A DNA stretch of 64,000 nt, taken from the NCBI GenBank assembly GCA_936440205.1, contig OW387134.1, forward strand, positions 65,313,427 to 65,377,426, given 5' to 3'. Below, piece by piece: positions 11,022 through 22,799 of the stretch; within the stretch, counting starts at the first letter, position 1; each line of letters begins with the position of its first letter. Source of the DNA: Lepidonotus clava. Lineage: Eukaryota; Annelida; Polychaeta; Phyllodocida; Polynoidae. The translations under genes and the position numbers were made by a program. The notes under the pieces were generated by a model. It made no database searches, was not told where the DNA came from, and worked only from the letters and a program-made list of their open reading frames with translations.

Positions 11022-11781
11022 GGCACAGCGACCTCCGGAATGTGTCAGTCTGTCTCCGTAATGGGTCTGTACATGCCGACCATTGCGGTACAGAGACCTC
11101 CGGAGTGTGTCAGTCCATCTCCGTAATTGGTCTGTACACGCCGACCATTGCAGCACAGAGACCTCCTGAGTGTGTCAGTCTGTCTCCGTAATGGGTCTGT
11201 ACATGCCGACCATTGCGGTACAGAGACCTCCGGAGTGTGTCAGTCTGTCTCCATAATGGGTCTGTACATGCCAACCATTGCGGCAAAGAGACCTCCGGAG
11301 TGTGTCAGTCCGTCTCCATAATGGGTCTGTACATGCCGACAATTGCGGCATAGAGACATCCTGAGTGTGTCAGTTTGCTCCATAATGGGTCTGTACACGT
11401 CAACCATTGCGGCACAGAGACTTGCGGAGTGTGTCAGTCCTTCTCCATAATGGGTCTGTACACGTCGACCATTGCGACACACCTCCAGAGTGTGTCAGTC
11501 CGTCTCCGTAATGGGTCTGTACACACCGACCATTGTGGCACAGAGACTTCCGGAATGTTTCAGTCCGTCTCCACAATGGGTCCATACATGTCAACTATTG
11601 CGGCACAGAGACCTCCGGAGTGTGTCAGTCCGTCTCCGTAATGGGTCTGTACATGCCAACCATTGCCGCACAGGGACCTCCGGAGTGTGTCAGTCCATGT
11701 CATAATCGGTCTGTACACGCCAACCATTACGGCACAGAGACCTCCGTAGTCCATCATTCCGTCTCCGTAATGGGTCTGTAA
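11022..11781. repeat. 65-bp minisatellite, about 12 copies
   Basis: GTGTGTCAGTC recurs at 65-bp steps (tgtgtcag at 11041, 11106, 11171, 11236, 11301, 11366, then 11430, 11491, 11556, 11621, 11686). The unit also holds ATGGGTCTGTACATGCCGAC, CATTGCGGCACAGAGACCTC and CGGAGT. Because 65 is not a multiple of three and the unit has few stops, overlapping frames stay open on both strands. These are artefacts, not repeat proteins. Confidence 0.95.
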
Positions 11782-12900
11782 AGGGGTTGTGTGTGTTTTG
11801 TGACAAGGGGTAGATCATTATTCTAGATGTAGTGCGATTTCTGTGCAGGCCTTGTTTTATTTTTTATTGGATTTTATAAAGGCCGAGTTTACTTTATCAA
11901 ATGTTCTTCCACTGCAGTCCTGTGGACCATTTGGGCACAATTCCGTGCAGGGGTACCGGTAATCAAATGTCCTTTTTATCATGCTGCACTACATGATACT
12001 CGAACCCATGCAATGCCAATGCCAACTAGTGGTACCAACGCCTCAATAACGTTGACCACTCCCATCCAGCCTACACAGCCTACATTAAGACAAAGAGAAT
12101 AAAAGGAACATTACTTGTATCATTTTACGATTTCACGTGGTTACATATTCTTCCAGCCTACACTACGTGGAAAGTGGTGAACACAGTACTGAGGACGTAA
12201 TGTTATGGAATAAGCATATCAAACATAGAAACCCTTTATCACCATTACCTCTTTGAGAACAATATAAGCCATATTCCAAAGGAGAACAGATATCAGCCAT
12301 ATTCCAAAGGGAAACAGTGTTAAAGCCAGTGTATCGTACATGTGGTGGATTTGCTACGTTGTAACTCCCTTACAGCTGCTCCAACTTACGTTCTAACGTC
12401 GCAAAACACGTCGCCGGCTGTGGCGTCACTAGGGTAAAGGGTGGAGCCCCTAACCCTCACAACCAATGGACGATAATCTGGCTTTAATGTTTCTATTCCT
12501 TTTTGAATTTAAGACTTTGTTTGTTTCTTTTGACTACCATGTATCATATTATTTGTTTCCATGTTACCTACTGATATTCAAACTGAATGTAAAAAACCCT
12601 TCACCGACACGGGAATCTTGATGTAGTTTGACCGTGTGGGAAGGGTAGGAAGATCGTCTATGATGAAACCCTTTACCCGTAATAAAAACAATCAAAAAAA
12701 AAAGAAAATGTGCCCGTTTGAAAATTGTAAAACTAGTAAAGCCCTATACCTGCACACATGTACCTGAAAATGCATACCTCGGTTTGATACATCAATATCG
12801 ATTACTAATGTAATAAAGAGAATAATTAGATTGTTTTATTTTCCTCGATGTAGACCCAGGCTTCAGTCTTACCATGATTAGGTAGCAGGTATTCGTTAGT
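11782..12900. other. No gene recognised upstream of the promoter candidate
   Basis: Besides the short duplication at 12270 this is ordinary unique sequence. AATAAAAACAATCAAAAAAA near 12680 is an A-rich low-complexity patch. Confidence 0.4.
12270..12320. repeat. Short tandem duplication
   Basis: GCCATATTCCAAAGG is repeated about 30 bp apart, followed by GAGAACAG and GAAACAG. Two copies only. Confidence 0.6.
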
Positions 12901-12904
12901 GCCC

Positions 12905-13200
12905 AAGGTGCTAGTCACTTCCGGTGCCACTTCCGGTGTCAGACGCTGGTGATTTACCGGCCCGGTACAAGCCTGGAAGGAAGTCCAAACGTGCCGAAAT
13001 GTGCTTTGACGTAAGTCGTTACGTTACGTCAACGTGCAGGAGGCGGCGTCGACGTAACGCACTCAGCTCCGTGCTGACCAGACAAACAGCAGTACCGCCG
13101 CCCGCCGATAGGGGCTCTGAGCGCAGGTCCGCAGCCCGGGGCTGAAGGTCAGCGGGCGCGCTGATTGGCTATAAAACGGGAGGGGTAAAAAAAGGCGGTT
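12905..13200 (+). promoter_or_regulatory. Candidate RNA polymerase II promoter: ETS pair, CRE-like sites, CCAAT, TATA
   Basis: Two identical ETS-type sites CACTTCCGGTG lie 12 bp apart (12916-12926 and 12928-12938). CRE/ATF-like TGACGTAA is at 13007-13014 and TTACGTCA at 13024-13031. An inverted CCAAT box (GATTGGCT) is at 13163-13170, and TATAAAA at 13170-13176 is on the + strand, so initiation is expected near 13200. A second GATTGGC lies downstream near 13214 beside GGCCGCCAAGAT, which resembles the downstream YY1 position in some promoters. The block is richer in G+C and CpG than its surroundings and carries no transposon end. No known gene is attached to it; the link to the exon at 51.7 kb is inference. 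Confidence 0.5.
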
Positions 13201-13256
13201 TCCCGGCCGCCAAGATTGGCTTTCAGTGAAGGCCCTGGTCGGCCTGAGGGGAATAG
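13200..13256 (+). other. Possible short untranslated first exon
   Basis: It starts about 30 nt after the TATA box and ends at AATAG|GTATGG, a consensus-like donor with GT at 13257-13258. The segment has no ATG, as expected for a 5' UTR exon. Joined to the exon at 51708, the first ATG met would be the one at 51724. The exon boundaries and the join are inferred. Confidence 0.25.
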
Positions 13257-13729
13257 GTATGGAGAATTAATAGCCGGGCAATTATTTTAGCAGTGTTGCC
13301 GAACGATAAGGGAGACATTAATTATTAGTTTTTGAAAATAAAATGAGACCTAAGTTATTTGCCTCCGGTGATTAAACAAAACTTTTCAATTGCCATATTG
13401 ATCAGCTCTGTATTTCCCGGCCGGTGTAATGTTTCCATAGCCGCTGAAATAGCATCCCGCTTCGACCTGTCCCTGTCTAAGATTGTCTAGGAGTCCACCA
13501 TATAGACATCAGCCTAGAGGCGTCAGCTGACAACAGATGACATGACGCTTAGAGATGGCTCTGCACTTTATAAAATGACAGGACACCGCTGCCTCTCCAT
13601 GTTCTTTTATGGGTAAATTGGATTACTGCGTGTCTGGCCCTGGTCTAGTGCTAGAAGCCCTGAAGCCCCACCCTGTGATGGGGTTGTGCCCAGTGACTGC
13701 TCGCGACCTACACGTGACAAGCTAAAGCA

Positions 13730-13880
13730 TGTGTTCCACTAGACGAATTCTAACACTGAAACCCATCCATGCTACATACCATCTGAAAGGCGATTTAAAA
13801 TTCTTTCTAATGATAATGATATGACTGCTTAGCCCACAATGCTACTGGCAACTTTCCAAATCCGGATTAAATTTGGTGAG
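13730..13880. mobile_element. Remnant of the TTCCAC-ended MITE family
   Basis: GTGTTCCACTAGACGAATTC and CATGCTACATACCATCTGAA match the left part of the family seen at 3.5, 9.5, 10.3 and 41.5 kb. Confidence 0.4.
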
Positions 13881-14068
13881 ATAGAAACAACAAATTTATG
13901 ACCTGCTCACGATCTACTCGTGACAAACTAACGACCAAGGGGGTGGGTTTTTAGAATTATACTGCCCTTGAGATTAATAAGTGAATACACATATATAGAC
14001 ATCTACGGGTTCCTTTGGGCAAGTCCAAAAGCATTCCCAATGTTGTTGCCTTTATGATTGAAGTATTT

Positions 14069-14346
14069 GCTCGGAGCTGCTCAGGGATAGTCGTAGCTTT
14101 TTGGATATATTAAAATCTAACGGGAGCTACTTGGAGCTGCTTAAAGCTGCTGCTCAGAGCTGCTCAGAGAAGGTCAGAACTGTTAAGAGCTGCTCGGGGC
14201 TGTTCAGAGCTTACTGAAACTGATCAGATCCAGTCAAAGTGTTAAGAGCTGCTCGGATCTGCTCGGGGCTGCTCGGAACTTCTCGGAACTGCTCGGAGCT
14301 GCTCGAGACTGCTCGGAACTGCTCGGAGCCGACCAGGCTGCTCGAA
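14069..14346. repeat. 10-bp tandem repeat (GAGCTGCTCG)n, degenerate
   Basis: TGCTCGGAGC and its variants (GAACTGCTCGG, GAGACTGCTCGG) recur in 10-bp phase for about 280 bp, tightest in 14240-14340. Each unit contains AGCT or GAGCTGCTC half-palindromes, so the array can self-pair. Shorter stretches of the same word occur near 8215-8285, 28860-28892, 58864-58919 and 59886-59907. Confidence 0.85.
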
Positions 14347-14472
14347 CAGGTGCGGGGACTCCCCCGACTTTGATTGGCACCTTCAAATGTCATCCCTTTT
14401 TTCACTTCCGCCCGATTCCAGTGTTTCCGATTGCTCGTATTTCTGTGGGGAGCAGTGGCAGGGCCGGGGCAC

Positions 14473-14491
14473 GTGAGGGGGGGGGGGGGGG
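14473..14491. repeat. Poly-G tract
   Basis: A long G run follows GCACGTGA. Similar G or C runs of ten or more occur near 5287, 21297, 22183, 25478, 25839, 34789, 38758, 43010, 46670, 48787, 56656 and 58781. Confidence 0.9.
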
Positions 14492-14655
14492 TGCAGCCGG
14501 CGAGCGGGAAACTGCGCAGTACCTATTGGGGAGGTACAGAGAGGTAGGAGATTATGTCGATTAAGCACAATATTATACACGTAAATATACTGGCGTCGGG
14601 TGGTTTGAATCATCGTCACATGCACTCTTTTAAAGAAAAACTGACGAGCATTGTA

Positions 14656-15217
14656 AAGGGAATGATACACGATGCGATTTTGGGCCAATTTTGAACCAAT
14701 TTTGATAAAAGGTTTGTTAAATGATTGTTTTCCTAATTCAATAGACAATTTTCCAAAGTGGTTTGAATAATCTGTATCGGAAAAATTGTACTTCAAAACG
14801 GAAAAATCATCCAAAATATGAGAAAAATGAGTGAGAATAAAATTGGTTGGCGTTTTGTCGCATCGTGGACCATGGCCCTCACAGAACGAAACATGTCGAT
14901 ATTGCCAGTATACAATCTTTTCTAAATCATCGGCATCTACACATCACTCGAGTTTGGGGTTTGGTGTTATCACAACTTCTTTTAGGATAATCAAGGCCAT
15001 GGTCCACTTGGGATTTTGGGCCGACCGATTTTCTTCTCATGCATTTTTCACATATTTAGAATCAATTTTACTGATGAAAATACATTTTTTCAGACATGTA
15101 TTATTCTAAACTCTTTCGAAAAGTGTATGTTGTATAAGAAGATTGATTATTTAACAAACCGATTGTCAAAATCGGTTCAAAATTGTCCCAAAAAATTGCA
15201 ACGTGGATCATGGCCTT
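14656..15217. mobile_element. Two side-by-side MITEs behaving as one TA-flanked unit
   Basis: The left end AAGGGAATGATACACGATGC and the right end GCAACGTGGATCATGGCCTT are inverted relatives, with TA outside both. Inside, CGTGGACCATGGCCCT near 14878 and AAGGCCATGGTCCACTTGGG at about 14991 are a second, inner pair of ends. So the segment is two roughly 225-bp copies separated by about 110 bp. CCGATTTTGAA-type words fill the arms. Confidence 0.65.
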
Positions 15218-15219
15218 TA

Positions 15220-16860
15220 GTAATCAGACAGCGCCGCATGGCTATTCCTGTTGAACGATAGACCTATTGGACTGTTCATTATTTCAAGCGTGCAGTCAGT
15301 GAGGTTAGTTTTACTGGGTTATAAACCAAACGATGCATTTACATATTGTAGCTGTGCTTACCTGTCGATTTTCTATTCATAGTCATTGGAGCAGCTATTA
15401 TGTGAGCCAGAACAAAAGGCCAATATAACAATACAGTTTACAAGTTTGTATTTATCTCCAGTTTGTTTTCGACCATCCTTCTTTGATTCCAAGACCGATA
15501 CATTGCAAATATGTAAAACTATTTTTGTAGTTGGAAATGGTTCCAGGAAATCCAGGCCAGACATTTATTCACTGGACATTAAAACTATTTGATCCTACTA
15601 AGGAAAGTGCTGTTTATAACTGAGGCTCGTGTAAAAGTTCGTGAAGGGTAGTAACCTAGCTGAAGCAGTCCCTCCTTCTTTGAAATGTTAAAGATTTGTT
15701 GCCAAGTTTGTCTTGGAGTGCCATGGACTCTGTCCAATGGAGGGTACAAAAATAAACCTTTATTTCTTACATGGCGAGAGGTATGACACCCATTTCCGAA
15801 ATGTAAGGCCCTTTTTCCCACTAAACTAAAGGAAGGAATGGATGCTCATGTGTCATACTCAAGGACCTCCTCTCAGACCCGACTGTTTATCGCTAAATCC
15901 CTTTTTCCTGAACAGATAAATATCTTCTATAAACTGAGAAAATAACAATAGGCAGAGTCAGGCTGATTGTAAAATCTGGGCATGAGTCAACCTTTGTGAA
16001 AACACCGGTGACTTAAGACTAGAATGAGAGGTGCATCAGTCCTAGAGGTCTGTAGTAGAGAAGGGAAGGGAGTGCATGGAGGGAGAACTATATCATACCA
16101 GTTGTCTACATCACCACTGTCCTCATTCCGTGTTTGACAAACGCGAGGAGGTGATTATTCAAGGCATTTATTCTATATAGGTGTATACCATCCAGGAAGC
16201 CATACGGACTGTCCTCTTTGAGGTTAGTTCTTAAAGTAAAGGTTTAGAAAAATCCTCCGTGGCTGAACATGGTCATAAACGTGCAAGAAGGAGGTCCAGT
16301 GGCTGTACCCTGTCTACAGATGTCACGTCATTTTTGCCCTGTTTTAATTTCTCCTTTCGTTTTTCTTCTACATAGCATTGACGAAGTTCGTGACATGGCG
16401 CCTTTGTTTCATTTCATTGTAGGGGATGATTTTAGGGAATTTCCCATATATGCTGGATGGGAAATTATGCATTTTTTGCAAGGGACACTATTACACTGTT
16501 AAAAAAATCTGTGACAACCTAAATTAGGTGCTCAGGAAAATGGCATGCACCCTCACCACTTTATGTCCTACCAATTCTGCCAGGTTACCGCCACCCCCCC
16601 TCCCCCTTCCCATTCATCCTCCAAGGAGGGCGGCGGCCCCGGTAAATCGACGAGCTGGACGTTGCCCCTGTAATGACTTTACACAGCCGTGAACGATGGC
16701 CGACAAAAACAGGACTTAACAGGAATCTCAAACATGCCCGGCCCTCACTGCAGACGTGAGGAGACACCCGGCACGAGGGGTGGGGATCGGGATATAGATT
16801 AGCCGAGGAATGGGGGTTGGAAAGAGGAGGAGGAAGGTATTTAAGAGTAGTCAGGATATA
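15220..16860. other. No gene recognised
   Basis: Unique sequence with several 60-96-codon frames. None has a recognisable domain. A CpG-poor block with a GGAGGA-rich patch lies at 16600-16850. Confidence 0.35.
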
Positions 16861-16863
16861 CAC

Positions 16864-17006
16864 AGAACTAACCAAGGGGGCACGAAGCTGCGATTATTGC
16901 CCCTCGTCGAAGCCTATTTTGAGGGTCGAGGGCTTTGCCCGAGACCCTCAAAATAGGCTGAGACTAGGGGCAATGATCAAGTCTGAGTGCTCCCGAGGTT
17001 AGTTCT
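16864..17006. mobile_element. Foldback element with nested inverted arms
   Basis: Outer arms AGAACTAACC and GGTTAGTTCT enclose inner perfect 17-bp arms (16911-16927 and 16943-16959, AGCCTATTTTGAGGGTC) with ATTGCCCC/GGGGCAAT between them. It is a 143-bp hairpin without coding capacity. A relative lies at 28986-29215. Confidence 0.7.
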
Positions 17007-17289
17007 TGTTTTATTATGATATTATATCAAATACCTGCCATGGTTGAAGATATGTGAAAGAAAACAGACGAATTCTCTTTATGTGCCTCGCGTGGCTGCT
17101 TGCGTGCAGGGCGCCGCCATGTTGATGTTAACCTAGCCTCCCGCACTGGAGAGTTCCATTACCCCGCACGCTGTCTGGCGTTTTATATACACAAAATATA
17201 CAAGATGGTGGTGGAATCAACATAGTTGAACAACTTCACGTTGTTTTGTGATCAAATAAGATAATTTTGGCGTAGTTTGAGGGTTATTT

Positions 17290-17432
17290 ACGTAGTTCCC
17301 ATGCCAGCAAGATTTCGGGGGCAATAATTTTTGATTATGCCACAGTGTGGCATAACGCCATCAGTTATTTCACCTTTGCTTGCGGGGATGTACAATGATG
17401 AAGGTATAGGCGCTACGAACTTGGTATATAAT
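17290..17432. mobile_element. Distal part of the AACTAACC foldback family
   Basis: GGCATAACGCCATCAGTTAT, GTACAATGATGAAGGTATAG and GCGCTACGAACTTGGTATA are shared with 29130-29208, where they directly follow the foldback arms. Here about 280 bp of other DNA separates them, so this copy is interrupted or the other is condensed. Confidence 0.55.
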
Positions 17433-17434
17433 AA

Positions 17435-18560
17435 AAGCCAGGATTTAAGAGTGAGGGATGGCGAATTGAGGAACACGTACGTACGTGCATTAAGGTAGGG
17501 GACATGTTGATTCTTCGTAAGATGCGGGAACATGTCGGACTTTTGATAACATTCAAAGTACATGTACTAGAGTTCTTGTGTGTGTGGGGAGGGGAGGGGG
17601 GTATTTAAGTATTACAAAATTAATGGCTATAGTATTGGTATTAGCGAAGATTAGGGAATGATGCAGAAGAACTTGCACGTAGAGGGCATAATTTATGGGA
17701 TAGCCATATGACACAGTACCTTACATGCTGAGCTGTTTTTGACTTTAAACCAAAATTTATTGTTATATGAGATTATCTGCATACCAGCTTAAATATAACA
17801 GCACTAATTGCTGCTGTTGAACCATGATGAAAAAAAATCATTACATCAAAACAGTTGATAGCTGATTTTTTAAAACCTACAACCAGATGTTGGCATGAGA
17901 AGTTAGAGCAGTGGTGGCAGGTAAACATCCCAGGGTCATATACCCGTATGCCACTCATGCTGACGGCAGGTGCACACACACCACCACAGTAACTACTTTT
18001 TAACCCATCTGGCAATTAGCAACACTTCACTAGGTGCACAGGTTACCGGCTTCCACATACCTCACCCCTCACCCCTCCACCTGTCTACCTGCCAGCATCA
18101 CTTTTTATGGGGCACCAAAATTCAACAATTGTTATTAATTCATAAAGTCAAATTGTTTATTTTTGATGTATAACGTTAAATTCCTCATTACATTTGACAC
18201 TGTGACATTGTAAGTGACACTGACCGCTTCTTGATTGGATGAAATTGTAAAATTCATCTGATTTAATGTGGGGTTTTTTCAGTAAAGAAATTGTGGAAAT
18301 ATATAGAGATTTTAAAATCTGTGCGCCAGGCACCTCATACATATGTGCATCACACATCACCGCACTAAGCTACCACCCCATGGAGAAATCTCAGTGAAAA
18401 TATGCTTTTTACTCCTGGACACTCTGTCAGCAAACATTCCCTCATTGGTACTGGGGTGACCACTGATGTCTAGGCAGGAGAGGTGTCCGACCCTCTGGAC
18501 AGGTGGAGCCAGGGGTGACCAGTCGATCTAACCTATCGACTTCCATACATACGTCTTCTT
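17435..18560. other. No gene recognised
   Basis: Nothing beyond short frames. GTACGTACGTGC near 17478 is a small palindrome. Confidence 0.35.
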
Positions 18561-18565
18561 ATGTA

Positions 18566-19876
18566 CTCTAAAAAACACAGGTCCTTTCATAAATCATCAT
18601 TTCATAGCCTTCCACGGTTAATAAAAGGAAGCAATTTTTGTGTTTTTGCCACCTCTCTTTGCAACAAGGCCGAAATGCCTTGAAAAATAAACTTAAGAGT
18701 TGGAGTGGGGTCTATACCTACTAGCCATAGTGCACTGACAATTTAATTCCAGTTATCAACCACCCCAAGAGTATTGTTTATACAAAACCTTTATTTCAAA
18801 CTCCTGAATTGTTGTACAAATATATTACCTTTCAATCCAAATACCTGGGTGTTTGAATAGACTGATATCAAAACCTAACTCAACACTTCTTTAATGGTAT
18901 GACTTTCATTCCTTGCCTTCTGGTGGCCATCTTCTCTGCTGGTTCCAAGAGCAATAACTTATGTCAATAAGAACTAGCTAAGATTAGCCACATATGATCT
19001 TTAAAGGTAAGTATGGGTATTCACTGCATCACCACCTGGTGTTAATACATTTTCATTGCCCAAATTCTTTAAAATGTTAACAAAATTTTATTCAACCATC
19101 ATAGATTCGAACTATCTAAAATAAGTTGTTCAAAAAATACATAATGGTAAGTTTCTGAAACATGAATAGGTTATTTTGTATTATTTAGAGTGAATTTTTG
19201 GTATTTTCAGGAATACATTTTGATTTTTGATGGTGACCCCAAGTTTTCGTTATCTTAAAATGTATACTTTGTTCCTATCCTAGAATCTGCAGCTTTTGGT
19301 GTCAAAATTATGGATACTTAATTTCAGATGAGGAAAAGTGGTATTTTCCCCATTGAAGCCAATGGTAAACAGTCATTTTTCTAAATGCTAATCTCTTGTA
19401 AAGGGACATGGTGACATATGGTTTTTAAAGTTTCATTATAGTCCTTATGCATTCATGTAACAACTGAGTGAGTTTGATAATTTTATTTTGGTCAACAAGA
19501 AATCATGCCCAATACCTACATTTACCTGTAAAACATTCCTAAAAATGATTTCATCTGTATAAATCTACCTGTTCTGATCTTTCTCATAATATAGGATTTA
19601 AGAAAAGTTTTATTGCAAGAAATAATCTGGAGCTAAAATAAGCAGTAGGTTCTGAGGAGACTGGCTGAGTAGGGAGTAATAGACTGAATAGAAAAACACC
19701 CTGACGGTACTGGTAGTGAAAGAACAACTCTAACTGGAAGTGATTCCCATTCCATCTCTTACTGAATGTATTTCTGCCTCGTTGCAAAAAGAGATAGCCA
19801 AAAAAAGATCGGCTCCTTTGATGAACCACATAGAGCTATGAAATGATACTCAATGAAAGGTCCTGTGTTTTTAGAG
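18566..19876. mobile_element. 1.3-kb non-autonomous TIR element with TA duplication
   Basis: CTCTAAAAAACACAGGTCCT starts the left end, and the right end is the inverted copy AGGTCCTGTGTTTTTAGAG; about 24 bp match with one indel and one change, and further CATTTCATAGC is shared. TA flanks both ends (18564-18565, 19877-19878), as in Tc1/mariner-type elements. The 1311-bp inside has only an 81-codon frame with no transposase motif that I can see. Confidence 0.8.
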
Positions 19877-20096
19877 TAAAGAGACACAAGGAGGGGTAGC
19901 AAGGGTCCGCTTTGTTCTTGGCACCAAACTGTGATCTGGCCTATTCTCTTCTCGTCACGTCCTATTGTGGTCTGTAAAGTATAAAAGAATTGGTACTTGG
20001 GTCAAAAGAGCGGTTTACACAGACGGATGAATTCCCTACAAGTTCCCAATAACATTCATTAAAAGGATCAAAATTGCCCCTATAATAAGAAGGACA

Positions 20097-20262
20097 GCAA
20101 GGGGCATCCTAGTGTGGCCGTATGACCCGAAGGGGATCGTCACATACCGAGGGCGAAGTCCAAGGTTTGTACAACCCGGGCCCCCATGGGTTGAATGGCC
20201 ACCCAAGGACGCCCCTAAAGGTCCTTCTTTATTTTATCGCCCAAGAATTATTCAAAGTTTGT
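20097..20262. mobile_element. GGGGCATCC foldback element
   Basis: AGGGGCATCCTAGTGTGGCC is mirrored by GGCCACCCAAGGACGCCCCT. The loop holds CCGAGGGCGAAGTCC. It is followed by TTATTTTATCGCCCAAGAAT, which resembles 49820-49850. Confidence 0.6.
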
Positions 20263-20264
20263 TA

Positions 20265-22330
20265 AATTAAAGTTAGTGAGAAAGATGAGCGGTACATATA
20301 GCCTGGCGCACTGCCTCAATACACACTGTCTATTGGCTGAGCGGGTGATAAAACAATTGATGATGTGATAGGTATATGTAAACTTATTTTATCATAAACT
20401 AAAGCTGGGATACATTTGTCAAAAGGTTGTCTTAATACCCATTACAGACTAGCCTCAAAATGCGGTTAGAATGAGAGTTCAATGCTGGCAGAATGTGCAC
20501 TCTGGAGGTAGTCTGTAAAGGGTATTAGTTGTCCTAAGATTGCTGTTAGATTGTGAGGAATATTTAGGTTTAGAGGTGAATATTTCTGACACGTTTGAAT
20601 TGTTGTGGATACCCATCGTCGGCCTGTGCAAACCAGGCATCAGGCAGCAGATGTGGAGTATAATAGAGTCAGTGCCTCTGTCCCAGGCGGTTGGTGGTGC
20701 CTGTAAATTGCTCGCCCCATCAGCCCTGGATGAGCCAGGAAGGAATGCAGCCCGTTATTTCTTACATTATCGCCCGCCACTTCCACCTCATTCTCTCTCT
20801 GTCATTCGCGCTGTCTGTGTTACTATGTAGGACTATAGGCGCGATGCATTAACCCAGTTTCATGCTAACAGTGTGCCTTAACGAGTATTGTAGCCACTTA
20901 CAGCAGGGGCTTGTATGCCGACCTCTTCTGGACACATTCCAGAAGAACTTATCTGGAAATGAACAATGTGCGGTGAAAGTGAGACAAACACGCGATCTAT
21001 AAGATTGTCGGAATGTTTAAGTGTTACTGTTTTGAAAAAGAATTTATTGTTTTGCATTGTATAGACCTCATATTTTAGAATTCATTTGAATACGAATTAT
21101 ATGGAATATTTGAATATATATTATAGGGAATATTTCATTTGGCAAGGAGAAACATAATTGCCATTGTTTTCCATGTTTTCTATCCCAACAAAATATGCAA
21201 TACTGGCCAGTGCAGGCAGACAACAAAACTGAGAAAAAACGGAAAGGTGTCCGTGAGATTTTATTAGCGTTCCATTTTCCTTTCCATTGTTTTAACCCCC
21301 CCCCCCCCCCAATACTTTACCGAGTAAGCTACTTCTACTGCGTTGTTTTCCACCTCAGTATCAGCTGATGTGCTCAGGGGATAAAACCACAGCTCTGCCT
21401 ATCTGTATGCTGCTATTAGGGGCCACTCCTGGCTAACGACTGACATAGAGACCACGTTTTTACCCTTCAGAAGCTTGGTCTTTTATCCCAGATAATGCTG
21501 ATCTTGGACCATCCAGTTAGAGGGAGATGGAGATTAGGATGCAGCCAATATGGTCCGTTCTAGGAGAGAAGATATGTTTATAAACATGATTATATGCCTC
21601 ATGAAAGCATTGCCACTTTGATTGTGCAAATGGAATATCTATAGGCCTACACAAGCGATTTTAAACCCTGCTGTTATGACACTATGATATAACAAATGGT
21701 AAATTCAAGGGAACCATCTTTTCATATTTGAAAGATCACCCGCTGTCAATCATACAAAATGGGGCGCTTTCTTTTTGTTGGCGAAAACGTCTCAAATTGC
21801 GTCTGGATAAAACGATGGAACGTATATATACTCATCCCACGGCATTCTGTACCCTGCTGTCCAACTCTTGACCTTAACTGGACTTGATGCTTTCTTACAT
21901 TTTTCTATAAGAGGTAAAGCCCGATTCTTCCTCTTTATCTATTTAAAGAAAATAAGAAATATTTTTCCATGATCATGTTATTACGTTGACCACCTAGAGC
22001 AGAAACAGAATGATATTCCCTCTTAGTGTATAACTGCTTCAGCTAAAGTAAAGCTGTAAAACAACCCTCACAAATCCTTACGCCAAATCTACGCAAATAA
22101 CTTGTCTTTCTACGTTGAAACATCAAAAAGGTGATCACGATTTTACCTGGACCCACAGGTGAGGGGGAGGGGGCAGGTGGGTCGGGGGGGGGGGGGAGGG
22201 GGGTGTCTTAGGGGCCACGTTACTCTCCCATTCGGCGGCCATACTTCAGAGGTGCTGGTGCCAGCAGGATGCCGTTTTGTTTTTATAAGGGTTATGTCGA
22301 CCAGCGAGCTTCACGTGCCTAACCAGCATC
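20265..22330. other. No gene recognised
   Basis: Unique DNA with a poly-C tract at about 21296-21310 and a G tract near 22183. A 96-codon frame (20540-20830) has no supporting splice signals. Confidence 0.35.
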
Positions 22331-22334
22331 ACCT

Positions 22335-22350
22335 GGTTGTCATGACAACC
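22335..22350. promoter_or_regulatory. RFX X-box palindrome
   Basis: GGTTGTCATGACAACC is a perfect 16-bp palindrome matching the RFX dimer site (two GTTNCC-type half sites back to back). RFX factors control ciliary and neuronal genes in animals. It lies in non-repetitive sequence. Confidence 0.4.
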
Positions 22351-22799
22351 GAATATATGGCCCTGCACGGTGGTGGGAGACGCCGGTGGTGTGGTGTCGG
22401 GTGGTGGTGGAATAGCCATGCCCACTGTCTGGTACCATGCAATATATATTCGATAAGATTCACTATGCTGCTATTCCCGGCCTTAACATATCTAAAGATA
22501 TTTAATTGGAAATGAATTAGTTTATTGCAATCTCCGTCTTAACATTGGGATAATATAGTGTTGCGGCTATATGGTCTCGCTATACTGACCATATGCCAAT
22601 GTTCAATAGAGAGATTGTATGGGAGGTCAGGGCTATCAACAGACTGGTATCCAACTCCTTGAAGTACATAGTTATGCAGAGAATGCCTCGCAGGGATTCA
22701 TACCCTCAACTCTAAGGTGATGAGTCTGGATTCATAATCAAATGACAAATTCCATTACGATGCGCTAGCCTGCCCAAGCCAATTGAATCGTTTTAAATA

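Noticed and set aside
11022-11781. Repetitive protein made of 65-residue units
   Set aside because: The frames come from a 65-bp minisatellite and stay open on both strands, so they reflect the repeat, not selection.
14383-14814. 143-codon minus-strand frame
   Set aside because: It runs from a poly-G tract into a MITE. The His/Pro-rich part is the complement of the G run.
22159-22515. 118-codon frame starting in a G tract
   Set aside because: The Gly-rich start is the poly-G run; no splice context or similarity. The DNA is better explained by the RFX palindrome and simple sequence.
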